17,157 bases of DNA from CAYQJV01 sp964417925 (lineage in GTDB: Bacteria; Hydrothermota; Tepidihabitantia; B3-TA06; CAYQJV01): positions 1 to 17,157 of the forward strand of contig CAYQJV010000034.1 in assembly GCA_964417925.1 (NCBI GenBank), given 5' to 3'. Of the stretch, positions 1-8,342 are shown one piece after another; positions within the stretch are counted from its first letter, which is position 1; the number at the start of each line of letters is the position of its first letter. The notes under the pieces were generated by a model. That model searched no databases. It was given only the letters and a program-made list of their open reading frames with translations, and had not been told where the DNA came from. A program made the translations under genes and the position numbers.

Positions 1-128
1 GAAATTTTTGTAAAAAGAAGTGTTGCAATAAGAATAAGTACAAGAGATGCTATAAAAGGGACCCACGGAGTTTGTTGTTTTTTATAAACATCTTCTGGAG
101 CGTAAAATATTTCGTACAGTCCACGCAT
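1..128 (-). CDS. YIP1-like membrane protein, N-terminal fragment
   Basis: This reading frame starts at the ATG at 128-126 and runs off the left edge; only 42 codons are visible. A strong Shine-Dalgarno sequence (AAGGAGGTGA, reverse of 131-140) lies just before it. The protein opens MRGLYEIFYAPEDVYKK and moves into a hydrophobic stretch from about residue 23 that looks like a first membrane helix. The short amphipathic lead (an F-x-x-P-x-x-V-like pattern) before a membrane helix is typical of bacterial YIP1-domain proteins, but so little is visible that the family name is tentative. It follows the permease gene by 12 bases, so the two are almost certainly co-transcribed. Its function is unknown. 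Confidence 0.6.
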   Translation of the reverse strand, partial: MRGLYEIFYAPEDVYKKQQTPWVPFIASLVLILIATLLFTKI

Positions 129-140
129 ATTCACCTCCTT

Positions 141-1400
141 TTATTCATATCTTAATGCCTCTATGGGATTTAATTTAGCTGCCTTTGAGGCAGGATAAAT
201 TCCAAAAAATAATCCAATTATGCTTGAAAAACCCACCCCTACAAGTATGCTCCATAGAGGAGCAGAAAAAGGTAGAGGGGTCAGGATATCTATGATTTTT
301 CCAATACCAAGTCCAAGTATTACTCCTATTGCTCCTCCTGTAAGAGTCAAAAGTATTGATTCAAAAAGAAACTGAAGCATTATTTCCTTTCTTTTTGCTC
401 CCACTGCCATTCTAATCCCTATTTCTCTTGTCCTTTCTGTTACAGATACAAGCATTATGTTCATTATACCTATTCCTCCAACAAGTAGGGCAAGAGATGC
501 GATTCCAAGCATTGCAAAGAATATTCCACGTGTTAAATTTTTATAAGCTTCAAGTAACATTTGCTGGGTATTTATTGAAAAGTCATTTTCTTGAGTGAAT
601 TTAAGACCTCTTCTTGTTCTTAAAAGTTCTGTTAATTCTTCTTTGGCTTCCTCAATATTTATGCCTTCTTTTATCTTTACCTGAATTGAAAGGGAAGAAA
701 AGATTCCAAAGGGTCCTTTTTGTCTTATTTTGAAAAGTTTCTTTAAAGTATTTAAAGGAATTAACACAATATCGTCAAGATTTGCTCCCATGAAACTTCC
801 CCTTTCTTTTAGTACCCCAATTATTTCAAAATTGAATTTCCCTATCCTTATTATTTTCCCTAAGGGATTTTTATCTTCAAACAGTTTTTCTGCAATGTAC
901 TTTCCTATTACTGCTACCTGTCTTTTATATACATTATCATCTTTTAAAATTACTCTTCCTTTTTCAACTTCATATTCTTGAATAAAAAAATATTCCTCAG
1001 TACATCCTATAAAATTTGCAGGTTGATGTTTGATATCCCTGTATTTAAGGGATGGAGGATTAAATAGGGTTTGATAAGGAGCTACTGCATCTACACAGTT
1101 CAATTTAGAAATAGCTTCTGCGTCCTCTACAGTGAGGTCCTTTCTCCGTGCAAGTTTTTTAAGTTCTTTTCTTGACATTCTTGAAAAACCTACATTCCAT
1201 TTCCATTTTTGTACATAAAGTACATTTGATCCTATCCTCCCCATTATTTTATAAGCATACTTATTTATCCCCTCTATTATGGATACCATTGCTATTAAAG
1301 TTGATACCCCTATTATAATTCCAATAGTAGTTAAAAAAGATCTAAGTTTATTCATTTGTAGACCAGAAAATGCAATTTTAAGAAGATGAAAAATATTCAT
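141..1400 (-). CDS. MacB/FtsX-family ABC transporter permease
   Basis: A 419-residue ABC permease of the MacB type, which couples a cytoplasmic ATPase to periplasmic work such as lipoprotein or substrate handling. The first membrane helix lies at about residues 20-42, with the family signature NKLRSFLTTIGIIIGV. A periplasmic MacB_PCD domain follows (about 45-285). The C-terminal FtsX domain has three helices (about 293-320, 343-370, 382-405), with GGIGIMNIMLVSVTERTREI and an ending YPASKAAKLNPIEALRYE that are diagnostic. The length is normal and nothing is broken. It is a permease-only protein without a fused ATPase, and no ATPase gene is adjacent on the visible side; the partner may lie beyond the left edge or elsewhere. 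The ATG at 1400 has no Shine-Dalgarno sequence, yet it matches the expected N-terminus; see the promoter entry. Confidence 0.93.
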   Translation of the reverse strand: MNIFHLLKIAFSGLQMNKLRSFLTTIGIIIGVSTLIAMVSIIEGINKYAYKIMGRIGSNVLYVQKWKWNVGFSRMSRKELKKLARRKDLTVEDAEAISKLNCVDAVAPYQTLFNPPSLKYRDIKHQPANFIGCTEEYFFIQEYEVEKGRVILKDDNVYKRQVAVIGKYIAEKLFEDKNPLGKIIRIGKFNFEIIGVLKERGSFMGANLDDIVLIPLNTLKKLFKIRQKGPFGIFSSLSIQVKIKEGINIEEAKEELTELLRTRRGLKFTQENDFSINTQQMLLEAYKNLTRGIFFAMLGIASLALLVGGIGIMNIMLVSVTERTREIGIRMAVGAKRKEIMLQFLFESILLTLTGGAIGVILGLGIGKIIDILTPLPFSAPLWSILVGVGFSSIIGLFFGIYPASKAAKLNPIEALRYE

Positions 1401-1409
1401 AGGAATTAT

Positions 1410-1437
1410 ATTCTATGAGTTTTTATCTACATGTCAA
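1410..1437 (-). promoter_or_regulatory. Promoter of the permease gene, possibly leaderless
   Basis: On the minus strand, TTGACA (reverse of 1432-1437) and TAGAAT (reverse of 1410-1415) are separated by 16 bases, a good sigma-70-like match. Transcription would start near 1402-1404, only a few bases before the ATG at 1400. No ribosome site is visible there, so the mRNA could be leaderless or nearly so. An alternative -10 (TATAAT, reverse of 1406-1411) would need a 20-21 base spacer and put the start inside the gene. Confidence 0.6.
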
Positions 1438-1492
1438 GGAATGACAAAAGACAAGGAAGAGTATTTTTGTGCAATCTAAACTCTACATTTTA

Positions 1493-1520
1493 TTGACTTT
1501 TTGATTTAAGATATTATACT
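1493..1520 (+). promoter_or_regulatory. Promoter of the alpha-2-macroglobulin operon
   Basis: TTGACT (1493-1498) and TATACT (1515-1520) are 16 bases apart, each one mismatch from consensus. Transcription would begin near 1527, giving a leader of about 20 bases that carries the ribosome site AAGGAGGA (1535-1542) before the ATG at 1546. It is divergent from the permease promoter with about 55 bases between the two -35 boxes, so a shared regulator could bind there, but I see no clear operator palindrome. Confidence 0.7.
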
Positions 1521-1545
1521 TTTGAAAATTAAATAAGGAGGAAGT

Positions 1546-4500
1546 ATGTCCTTTCTTCTAAACTTTATCTTTTTTAATCCTTATATAAATCTCTATACAC
1601 CTCAGGAGTTTCTTGAAGGTGATTCAGTAAAGGTGGAAATTACAACCGAAGATGTTGAAGAAGTCTTGTTGAGACTTTATGAAGTTAAGGATCCATACAA
1701 ATTTTTTAAAAAACAAAAAAATCCTGATAATGTTGAACCGGTAGGGATAGCTAAAAAAAGAAAAAATTTCTTTATAATGGTAAAAAGTCTTGCAGAAGAT
1801 GCAGGAAGATATACAAGGTATATAGCAAGGGAAGTCCTTTCAAAAGAAATAAGGCAAGATTTCAGGGATTTTTTAGGAATAAAAACAATGGAAGAAAGAG
1901 TAAAGATAAAAAAATATTCTATTCCTCCACTTAAGAAATATAAACTTTTAAAAGAGTGGAAGTATTATCCTTCAGATACTTATTATACCTGGGAGATGCT
2001 TGATATAGGTGTTTTGAAAAAAGGGGTTTATTTACTGGAAGCTTCCTATGGATACAGAGTGTGTTATATTCCTATCATTGTTACAGAGGCAGGATTGATT
2101 GCAAAGAGGACCCCTACACAGATATTTTTATATGCAACAAAGATAAAAAATTCTCAAACACCAAAAGGCAAGGTCTGTATAAAAGATGAAGAGGGGAATA
2201 AGATAGCAGAAGGATATCTTTCAAAGAAAGGATTTTTTAAAATAAAAGCAGATACCATAGATATGTTTGCTTTTGCACAAACAGATGCTGGTTTTTCTCT
2301 TGTAAAGATTCCGTATTATGGAACCGGATACAAAAAATACTCTCTGTATCTTTATACAGAACGACCTGTATACAGGCCGGATCAAATGGTTTATTTTAAA
2401 GGAATTGCAAGATTGAAAAAGCAAGGGTATAGAGTTGTTAAAAATAAGAGGGTAAATGTAAAAATAGAAAATTCTGAAGGAAATGTAATTTATGAAAGAA
2501 CTTTGACAACAAACGACTTCGGTTCTTTTGCCGATTCATGTTACATTCCATCCAACTCTCCGCTGGGATATTACACTGTCGTTGCCCAAATTGATGAATG
2601 TGTGTATTATATGGATTTCAGAGTTGAGGAATACCGAAAACCTGAGTTTTGGGTAAAGATAAAAACGGATAAGGATACATTATTAAGTAATGACAAAATT
2701 AAAATAAAAGTTGATGCAGAGTATTTCTTTGGAGAACCTGTGATATCTGCTTCTATAGAGATAAATATTCACAGAGCAGAGTGGAAAGAATATTGGGCAT
2801 ATGGAAGAGAACTTTATGCTACTGTGGAGGATGAGTTTAACAAACAATACCAATATGAGATTACACTTCCTGCAAAAGATGCAGATTATATCTATTACAT
2901 TGAAGCAATTGTTAGGGACAAAAGCGGATTTGAAGAAAAAGCTGAAAAAAGGGTAATGGTGTATCATGGTAGAGTTAAACCAATTATAAACACTTCTTCT
3001 TATTTGTATAAGACGGATGAAGAGATTTCCTTACAGATACGGCTTAAAGATTTGTTACAGAAGAAATGTGTAAGTGGTTATGTGACGGTAATGCTTGAAA
3101 AATGGGGAGAAGAATTGATATGGGAAAAAGAAATTCATGTTCCATCTAAAGGTAAGTTGTATAGATTCAAAGTGGAAGATCCAGGAAGTTATAAGATAAC
3201 CGTTTATGCAGAGGATAAGGATGGAAATATATGGGAGGAAGAGTGTTGGATATGGGTAACTGCATATGAAGGATTTGCTGGGTATAGATTTGAAGATATT
3301 AAAGTAATAACAAATAAGGATGAGTATAAACCAGGAGAGGATATAGAAATAATGGTTGTAACCCCACCTGGATTAAAACAGGTTTTATTTACTCAAGAAA
3401 AAGAAGGAATTTTAGATGCCAAAGTAATTAAAATAAGAAATGGTGCTTGCAAAATAAAACTTAAGGCATTTAAAAAATACATTCCTGGATTTTACGTTGC
3501 ATTTACAGGATACACAGAGGATGGAAAATACATAGATAAAAAAAGGGCTATAAAAATAAATCCTGATGAGAGGATACTTAATATAAAGATAATGTGTGAT
3601 AAAAAAATATATAAACCAGGGGAAAAAGCAAAAGTGAAAATTGAAGTAAAAGATAAAAAAGGAAATCCTGTAAAAGCAGAACTTTCAATAGCTGTGGTTG
3701 ATCAAGCAATATTTGCAATAGCTCCTAAGGTAGTTTCCTCTCCTCAAGAGTTCTTTTACTCTTTACAGCCAAGCTGTATTTATAATTTTTATTCATTAAA
3801 TACCTGTTTTTCAGCCTATGAAAGAGAGTACGCTTTAACTACTGCAGAAAATGAACTTGTTGCAGCCTACAAGGGAGAGAGCGAAAAGATGATGATAAGA
3901 AAGGTATTTAAAGATGTTGCTTACTGGAATCCATTTATTTTAACGGACAGAAATGGAACTGCAGTGATTGAGTTTAAATATCCTGATAATCTAACAAGCT
4001 GGATTACGGATGTGATAGCGGTTACACAAAATACCTTGGTAGGAGAAGTTCGGGAAAAGACAACCATTAAAAAAGATATCATTCTTAGATTTTCCATGCC
4101 CAGGTTTCTTACAGAAAAGGATAGTGTAATGCTTAAAGGAATTGTCCACAACTATCTTTCAACAAGAAAGAATGTAAGTTTAAAAATTGAGTATTATTCA
4201 GAAGGGATTAAAAAAGATACATTTTTCAACATTTCTATCCCTGCTCATGGAATAAAAATGGTGGAATTTCCTGTGGTTGTTAAAAATACGGATAGATTTG
4301 TTATAAAAGGATATGCAAAGACAGATGAGGAATACGATGCAGTTGAACTTTCTTGTCCTGTGTTGTATCATGGGGTGGAAAAAGAGAGTACAATAACTGA
4401 ATTTTTCTATAATGAGTTTAAGAAAGTAAAAAAGATTGTAATTCCGGAGAATTCCCATCATGCGAGAATAGATATTTATCTTTCTCCCACCTGTTTAAGT

Positions 4501-5913
4501 CACATAACAGAAGGAATAAAGGCTCTTGTAGGATACCCTTATGGTTGCGTTGAGCAGACCATGTCTTCATTTTTACCGGACCTTATTGCAAGAGATCTTT
4601 TGGGTAAAGATGTTTCAGGGATAAAAGGTATTGATAAAATGATTGAGAAAGGAGTTGCAAAGCTCATAGGTTATCAACACTACGATGGAGGATGGGGCTG
4701 GTGGAAAGATGATGAAACCCATCCTTATATGACTGCTTATGCTCTTTATGGTCTTTTTTATGCCAAAAAACTTGGATTTAGAGTTCCTAAAAATGTGATT
4801 GAAAAGGCAAAAAGATCACTTTTATTGCAACTTAATAACACAAACTCATTACAGGAAATTTCCTTTATGGCTTATGTGGGAGCTATTGTAGGTATTCCAA
4901 AAGATACAGTCTTATCTCGCCTTGTACCAATACTTAAAGAAGTAAATAACTTTGATCCTTACTCTCTTTCTTATCTTGCTATGTTTTTTGATTTTGTAGG
5001 AGATGGAAAAAACGCCAAAAAATATTTAAAAATTCTTGAGGAAAAAGCACACAGAACGCCCAATTATTGTTTCTGGAGAGCAAAAACTCCTTTGTCATGG
5101 TGGAAAAGAGATGTAGAGGTAACTGCAGTTGCCTTAAGAGCATTTTTAAAAACATCTCCTGAGAGTAAACTTGTTGATAAAATTTTACTTTATCTTCTTA
5201 AAAGGAAAAGTGGAGATGCTTGGATGACAACTCAGGAAACAGCTCTTTCAGTACTTGCAATAGCAGAGTATTTGAAGATAAAAGGTGATGAAAAAGTCAA
5301 TGCTTCTGTTACTATTGTGGTGAATGGCAAGAAAGTAAGATTCGTAAGGCTTAAGCAGAATTCTTCCACAGAGAAGATAGTAATTAAAGATTTGAAACCT
5401 ATAAATAAAATTGAGGTAATAAAGAAAGGAAAAGGAAGAATACTTTGCTCAATTAAAACTTGTTATTATTCTACTGAGGAACCCATAAAAGGATACGGAA
5501 AAGAACTTACTATAAAGAGACGGTATTACAGACTTATTCCAGGTGAAGAAGGATATAGAAAAATTAAAATGAATGGGTATTTTGAAGAAGGAGAACCTAT
5601 ACTTGTTGAAACTGAGGTGATTCCCTTGGAGGATTTGGAGTATGTAGTGGTAGAGGATTTTATTCCTTCAGGGTGTGAGGTATCTAAGGAAACCTATATT
5701 GTAGAGGGAAGGAGATTTTATAATCCTTGGTGGGATGTTTACGATAATAGAGTTGCCTTTTTTATATTCTATCTTGACCGACCGATTACGCTTCATTACA
5801 TATTAAAACCTTTTGTAAAAGGGAAATTCCATACTATGCCTGTAAGAGCTTATCCAATGTATTTCCCTGAAGTAAAGGCAATATCTGATGAGGCTATAAT
5901 AGAGGTAAGATAG
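1546..5913 (+). CDS. Bacterial alpha-2-macroglobulin with intact thioester
   Basis: A 1455-residue alpha-2-macroglobulin, a protease-trapping protein that in bacteria sits in the periplasm or at the envelope. Macroglobulin domains fill the first half; the hallmark YTERPVYRPDQMVYFKG is at about residues 270-286. A second marked block (KPGEKAKVKIEV then LSIAVVDQAIFAI) is at about 690-722, and the A2M family block (YWNPFILTDRNGTAVIEF) starts near 793. The thioester motif GCVEQ has Cys1001 and Gln1004, followed by the alpha-toroid with DGGWGWW near 1047-1053. The thioester should therefore form. It is somewhat shorter than the roughly 1650-residue E. coli YfhM. The start is fixed by a strong ribosome site and an in-frame stop at 1534. 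The N-terminus is a short hydrophobic run with no basic residue and no lipobox, so lipoprotein anchoring is not supported. It is the first gene of a six-gene train. Confidence 0.95.
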   Translation: MSFLLNFIFFNPYINLYTPQEFLEGDSVKVEITTEDVEEVLLRLYEVKDPYKFFKKQKNPDNVEPVGIAKKRKNFFIMVKSLAEDAGRYTRYIAREVLSKEIRQDFRDFLGIKTMEERVKIKKYSIPPLKKYKLLKEWKYYPSDTYYTWEMLDIGVLKKGVYLLEASYGYRVCYIPIIVTEAGLIAKRTPTQIFLYATKIKNSQTPKGKVCIKDEEGNKIAEGYLSKKGFFKIKADTIDMFAFAQTDAGFSLVKIPYYGTGYKKYSLYLYTERPVYRPDQMVYFKGIARLKKQGYRVVKNKRVNVKIENSEGNVIYERTLTTNDFGSFADSCYIPSNSPLGYYTVVAQIDECVYYMDFRVEEYRKPEFWVKIKTDKDTLLSNDKIKIKVDAEYFFGEPVISASIEINIHRAEWKEYWAYGRELYATVEDEFNKQYQYEITLPAKDADYIYYIEAIVRDKSGFEEKAEKRVMVYHGRVKPIINTSSYLYKTDEEISLQIRLKDLLQKKCVSGYVTVMLEKWGEELIWEKEIHVPSKGKLYRFKVEDPGSYKITVYAEDKDGNIWEEECWIWVTAYEGFAGYRFEDIKVITNKDEYKPGEDIEIMVVTPPGLKQVLFTQEKEGILDAKVIKIRNGACKIKLKAFKKYIPGFYVAFTGYTEDGKYIDKKRAIKINPDERILNIKIMCDKKIYKPGEKAKVKIEVKDKKGNPVKAELSIAVVDQAIFAIAPKVVSSPQEFFYSLQPSCIYNFYSLNTCFSAYEREYALTTAENELVAAYKGESEKMMIRKVFKDVAYWNPFILTDRNGTAVIEFKYPDNLTSWITDVIAVTQNTLVGEVREKTTIKKDIILRFSMPRFLTEKDSVMLKGIVHNYLSTRKNVSLKIEYYSEGIKKDTFFNISIPAHGIKMVEFPVVVKNTDRFVIKGYAKTDEEYDAVELSCPVLYHGVEKESTITEFFYNEFKKVKKIVIPENSHHARIDIYLSPTCLSHITEGIKALVGYPYGCVEQTMSSFLPDLIARDLLGKDVSGIKGIDKMIEKGVAKLIGYQHYDGGWGWWKDDETHPYMTAYALYGLFYAKKLGFRVPKNVIEKAKRSLLLQLNNTNSLQEISFMAYVGAIVGIPKDTVLSRLVPILKEVNNFDPYSLSYLAMFFDFVGDGKNAKKYLKILEEKAHRTPNYCFWRAKTPLSWWKRDVEVTAVALRAFLKTSPESKLVDKILLYLLKRKSGDAWMTTQETALSVLAIAEYLKIKGDEKVNASVTIVVNGKKVRFVRLKQNSSTEKIVIKDLKPINKIEVIKKGKGRILCSIKTCYYSTEEPIKGYGKELTIKRRYYRLIPGEEGYRKIKMNGYFEEGEPILVETEVIPLEDLEYVVVEDFIPSGCEVSKETYIVEGRRFYNPWWDVYDNRVAFFIFYLDRPITLHYILKPFVKGKFHTMPVRAYPMYFPEVKAISDEAIIEVR

Positions 5914-6761
5914 TGTTTTTTACGATTTTTATCCTTTTACTTACTTTTCAAGATTATGGATACTGTATAATGGAGGTGAAAACAGGAAGGATAAAAGAGG
6001 TTTATAACTCTACACTTATTTTTAGAAAAAGATTTCCAGTAGGGTCTATTTTTAAAGTCATCCTTTCTCTTGCTTTTGATTATCCTTTTTGTTATCTCTG
6101 CTTAGGAAAAGAAAGAATAGAAGGGAAAATATATAAATGTTCCTTAAGAGATGGGCATGGAAAGACTGATTTTTATTCTGCCTTTATCAATTCATGCAAT
6201 CTTTATTTTTTGAAATTTACAGAAAAAAAACAATTAGACAGTCTGATTAATTTTGTAAAAAGGTTGAGGATTACTGAAAAAGTAGGAAAGGACATTTCAG
6301 GTGAGATTAATTCAAGATTTATCCTTACCAAGGATAACTTTTATGAAGTAATTATGGGGCAAGGAAAAGATGTAATGTTTACACCGATCTCAATACTTGC
6401 CCTTTTTTCAGGTATAGCAAACGATGGAGTTTTTCTGAAACCATGTTTTTCAGGAGAAAAAGAGGTTCTTACTCAGATTGAAGATAAAAAAAGGATAAGG
6501 AGGATAAAACATCTTTTAAGAGCAGTGGCAGAAAAAGGCACTGCAAAGATTTTAAAGGATACTGAGATAGCAGGAAAAACAGGCACTGCAAAATGGATAA
6601 ACGGATGGAGATACCATGGATGGTTTGTAGGATATTTCCCTTTTTATTCGCCTGAATATGCAGTGGTGGTATTTTTATATAAAGGCGAAGGAAAGGATGC
6701 AGCAAAGATTGCTAAAAAAGTTGTAGAAAAATTTGCAGAAAATGGTATGTCTTCTTTTTAA
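5913..6761 (+). CDS. Minimal penicillin-binding transpeptidase
   Basis: A 282-residue protein made almost only of a penicillin-binding transpeptidase domain, the serine enzyme that cross-links peptidoglycan peptides. All three active-site motifs are present: S45-I-F-K48 (in PVGSIFK), S94-C-N96, and K222-T-G224 (in GKTGTAKW). The stretch GQGKDVMFTPISILALFSGIA before the last motif is also typical. There is no glycosyltransferase domain and no pedestal or dimerisation domain, so it is far shorter than PBP1C or PBP2/FtsI. The SCN-x-YF pattern is closest to PBP2-type enzymes. The start is a GTG whose first base is the last base of the macroglobulin stop (TAGTG), with a weak ribosome site (AGAGGTAAG, 5901-5909). 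An N-terminal hydrophobic segment (FFTIFILLL) should export or anchor it. The pairing with alpha-2-macroglobulin mirrors yfhM-pbpC. Confidence 0.9.
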   Translation: MFFTIFILLLTFQDYGYCIMEVKTGRIKEVYNSTLIFRKRFPVGSIFKVILSLAFDYPFCYLCLGKERIEGKIYKCSLRDGHGKTDFYSAFINSCNLYFLKFTEKKQLDSLINFVKRLRITEKVGKDISGEINSRFILTKDNFYEVIMGQGKDVMFTPISILALFSGIANDGVFLKPCFSGEKEVLTQIEDKKRIRRIKHLLRAVAEKGTAKILKDTEIAGKTGTAKWINGWRYHGWFVGYFPFYSPEYAVVVFLYKGEGKDAAKIAKKVVEKFAENGMSSF

Positions 6762-7770
6762 TTTAGTGTTAACTGTAAGGATCTTTTCAGGTGAAAAGGA
6801 GCTCTCAAGAATAGAAATAGGAGAAGAAGGGAAAAAGATAGTAGAGATTAAACATGGCAATTTGTTCTTTGATGGATACAAAAGAGATTCGGTATTTATA
6901 AAAGAATTTAAGCGGATAAAAATTTTTAAAAATAAAAGAAAAATTAAAGATAGAAAGTACAGAGGAGACCTTGTTATAAAGAAAAGGGGAAATGAAATTT
7001 TTATTCTAAATGTTGTGGAAATAGAAGACTATCTGAAAAGTGTAGTGGGAGCAGAGATGGGAGAAGGCATGCTTGAGGCCAAAAAGGCACAGGCGGTTGT
7101 TTCACGCACATTTATCTTAAAAAATCTTAAAAGGCATGGGGAGTTTGATTTTTGTGATTTAACCCATTGCCAATACTATCCAGGTAAAAAAACAGAGGAC
7201 AAAGAAACCATAGAGGCAGTGGAGAAAACAAAGGGAGAGGTTCTGGTTTATCATAACAATTTGTGTGATGTGTTTTATCATTCCACCTGTGGTGGAAGAA
7301 CTGCATATCTTAGTTCCATCTGGAATGCAGAGGACAGGCCATATCTTACAAGTGTGGATGATAAATTCTATTGTAAAAAATCTCCATTTTATAGATGGGA
7401 TTTTTTTATGGATAAAAAAGAGTTTGAAGAAATTATAGGTATAAGAGGAATTTTAGATATTTTTTTGGATAAAGCCAAAGATGGAAGAGTAAAATACATA
7501 ACTATAAAAACAAAGGAAGGAAAAATCAAATTGAGGGGGTGGAGATTTAGAATGATGGTATGTGAGAAAAAAGGGTGGAATAGTTTAAAAAGTAGTTATT
7601 TTGATATTTATAAAACCAAAGATGGATTTGTGTTTAAAGGTAGAGGCCTTGGACATGGAGTAGGGTTATGTCAATGGGGAGCAAAGGAACTTGCCAGAAT
7701 GGGTTGGGATTACAAAAAAATTCTAAGTTATTACTTTCCAAAAACAGAGGTTAAAAAATGGAAGTATTGA
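6742..7770 (+). CDS. SpoIID/LytB-like peptidoglycan lytic enzyme
   Basis: A SpoIID-domain protein of 342 residues. SpoIID enzymes are lytic transglycosylases that cut glycan strands, mostly after amidases have removed stem peptides. Family motifs in order: VVGAEMGEG (residues 101-109, with Glu105 at the place of the catalytic glutamate), EAKKAQAVVSRTF (112-124), HCQYYPG (142-148), FYHSTCGG (178-185) and GRGLGHGVGLCQWGAKELA (300-318). The Cys/His positions at 138-143 and 183 could bind zinc, as reported for some relatives, but I cannot confirm this. A short N-terminal hydrophobic run fits a signal peptide. The frame overlaps the upstream gene by 20 bases. A TTG at 6733 would add three residues, including a lysine; I prefer ATG 6742, but neither has a good ribosome site. 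Confidence 0.92.
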   Translation: MVCLLFNLVLTVRIFSGEKELSRIEIGEEGKKIVEIKHGNLFFDGYKRDSVFIKEFKRIKIFKNKRKIKDRKYRGDLVIKKRGNEIFILNVVEIEDYLKSVVGAEMGEGMLEAKKAQAVVSRTFILKNLKRHGEFDFCDLTHCQYYPGKKTEDKETIEAVEKTKGEVLVYHNNLCDVFYHSTCGGRTAYLSSIWNAEDRPYLTSVDDKFYCKKSPFYRWDFFMDKKEFEEIIGIRGILDIFLDKAKDGRVKYITIKTKEGKIKLRGWRFRMMVCEKKGWNSLKSSYFDIYKTKDGFVFKGRGLGHGVGLCQWGAKELARMGWDYKKILSYYFPKTEVKKWKY

Positions 7771-8342
7771 TTTTTTTCTCTTTTTATGTTGATTGTATAA
7801 ATTTCAAAATAATTTCAGAAAGAGAAATTCCTCAAGATAAGGTAAGATTTATATTAAAAGCAGACTCTATGGTTCGTAGTATTTTAGGAATTGACCCTCC
7901 CAATTATACCATTGTTTTTTTGAAGACTACAGAGTCGTTTATAAAAACATGCAAAGCAAAATGGTGGCAGGGAGGGGGTTTTAGAAACGATACAATTTAT
8001 TTACAGCCTTTACGTGTTCTTGAAAAAAGAGGTGTGTTTGAGAAAATTGTCATCCATGAAATAGTGCATGTCTGTTTAAGTAGTTTGAATTTACCACGAT
8101 ACATTGAAGAAGGGTTGTGTGTATATCTTGCAGGAGAGGATTGCGATAAAATTCAACAACAAAATGTTGATAAGGAAAAGATTAAGGAGCTCTTAAATAG
8201 TAAAAACATGTATGAATATAAAATGGGATTATGCCTTGCAGGAGTTTATGTTGAAAAACTTGTAAAAAAATATGGATTAAATAAAATTATAGAAAAGTAT
8301 AGTAAAATTGAAGATGTTTCAAAACATAAGGAGGTCAAATGA
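7758..8342 (+). CDS. Putative secreted HExxH metallopeptidase
   Basis: A 194-residue protein with a zinc-peptidase signature: H100-E-I-V-H104, then Glu117/Glu118-Gly 13-14 residues after the second histidine. This is the gluzincin arrangement (HExxH plus a downstream glutamate in an EEG/EG context), as in M1-like and 'peptidase MA' families. The preceding segment PLRVLEKRGVFEKIVIHE has the usual helix leading to the active site. The protein is small, so it may be a minimal or regulatory peptidase; the substrate is unknown. The start is fixed by an in-frame stop at 7752, with ribosome site AGAGG at 7746-7750. It overlaps the SpoIID gene by 13 bases and the next gene by four (ATGA), which suggests translational coupling. 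The N-terminus (EVLIFFSFYV) is hydrophobic, but a poor signal peptide. Confidence 0.75.
   Translation: MEVLIFFSFYVDCINFKIISEREIPQDKVRFILKADSMVRSILGIDPPNYTIVFLKTTESFIKTCKAKWWQGGGFRNDTIYLQPLRVLEKRGVFEKIVIHEIVHVCLSSLNLPRYIEEGLCVYLAGEDCDKIQQQNVDKEKIKELLNSKNMYEYKMGLCLAGVYVEKLVKKYGLNKIIEKYSKIEDVSKHKEVK

Noticed and set aside
730..981. Plus-strand open frame of 83 codons
   Set aside because: It lies inside the permease gene on the other strand, is rich in Phe/Ser/Pro as expected from an antisense shadow, and has no ribosome site.
1438..1492. Operator between the divergent promoters
   Set aside because: I found no convincing palindrome or direct repeat in this stretch.
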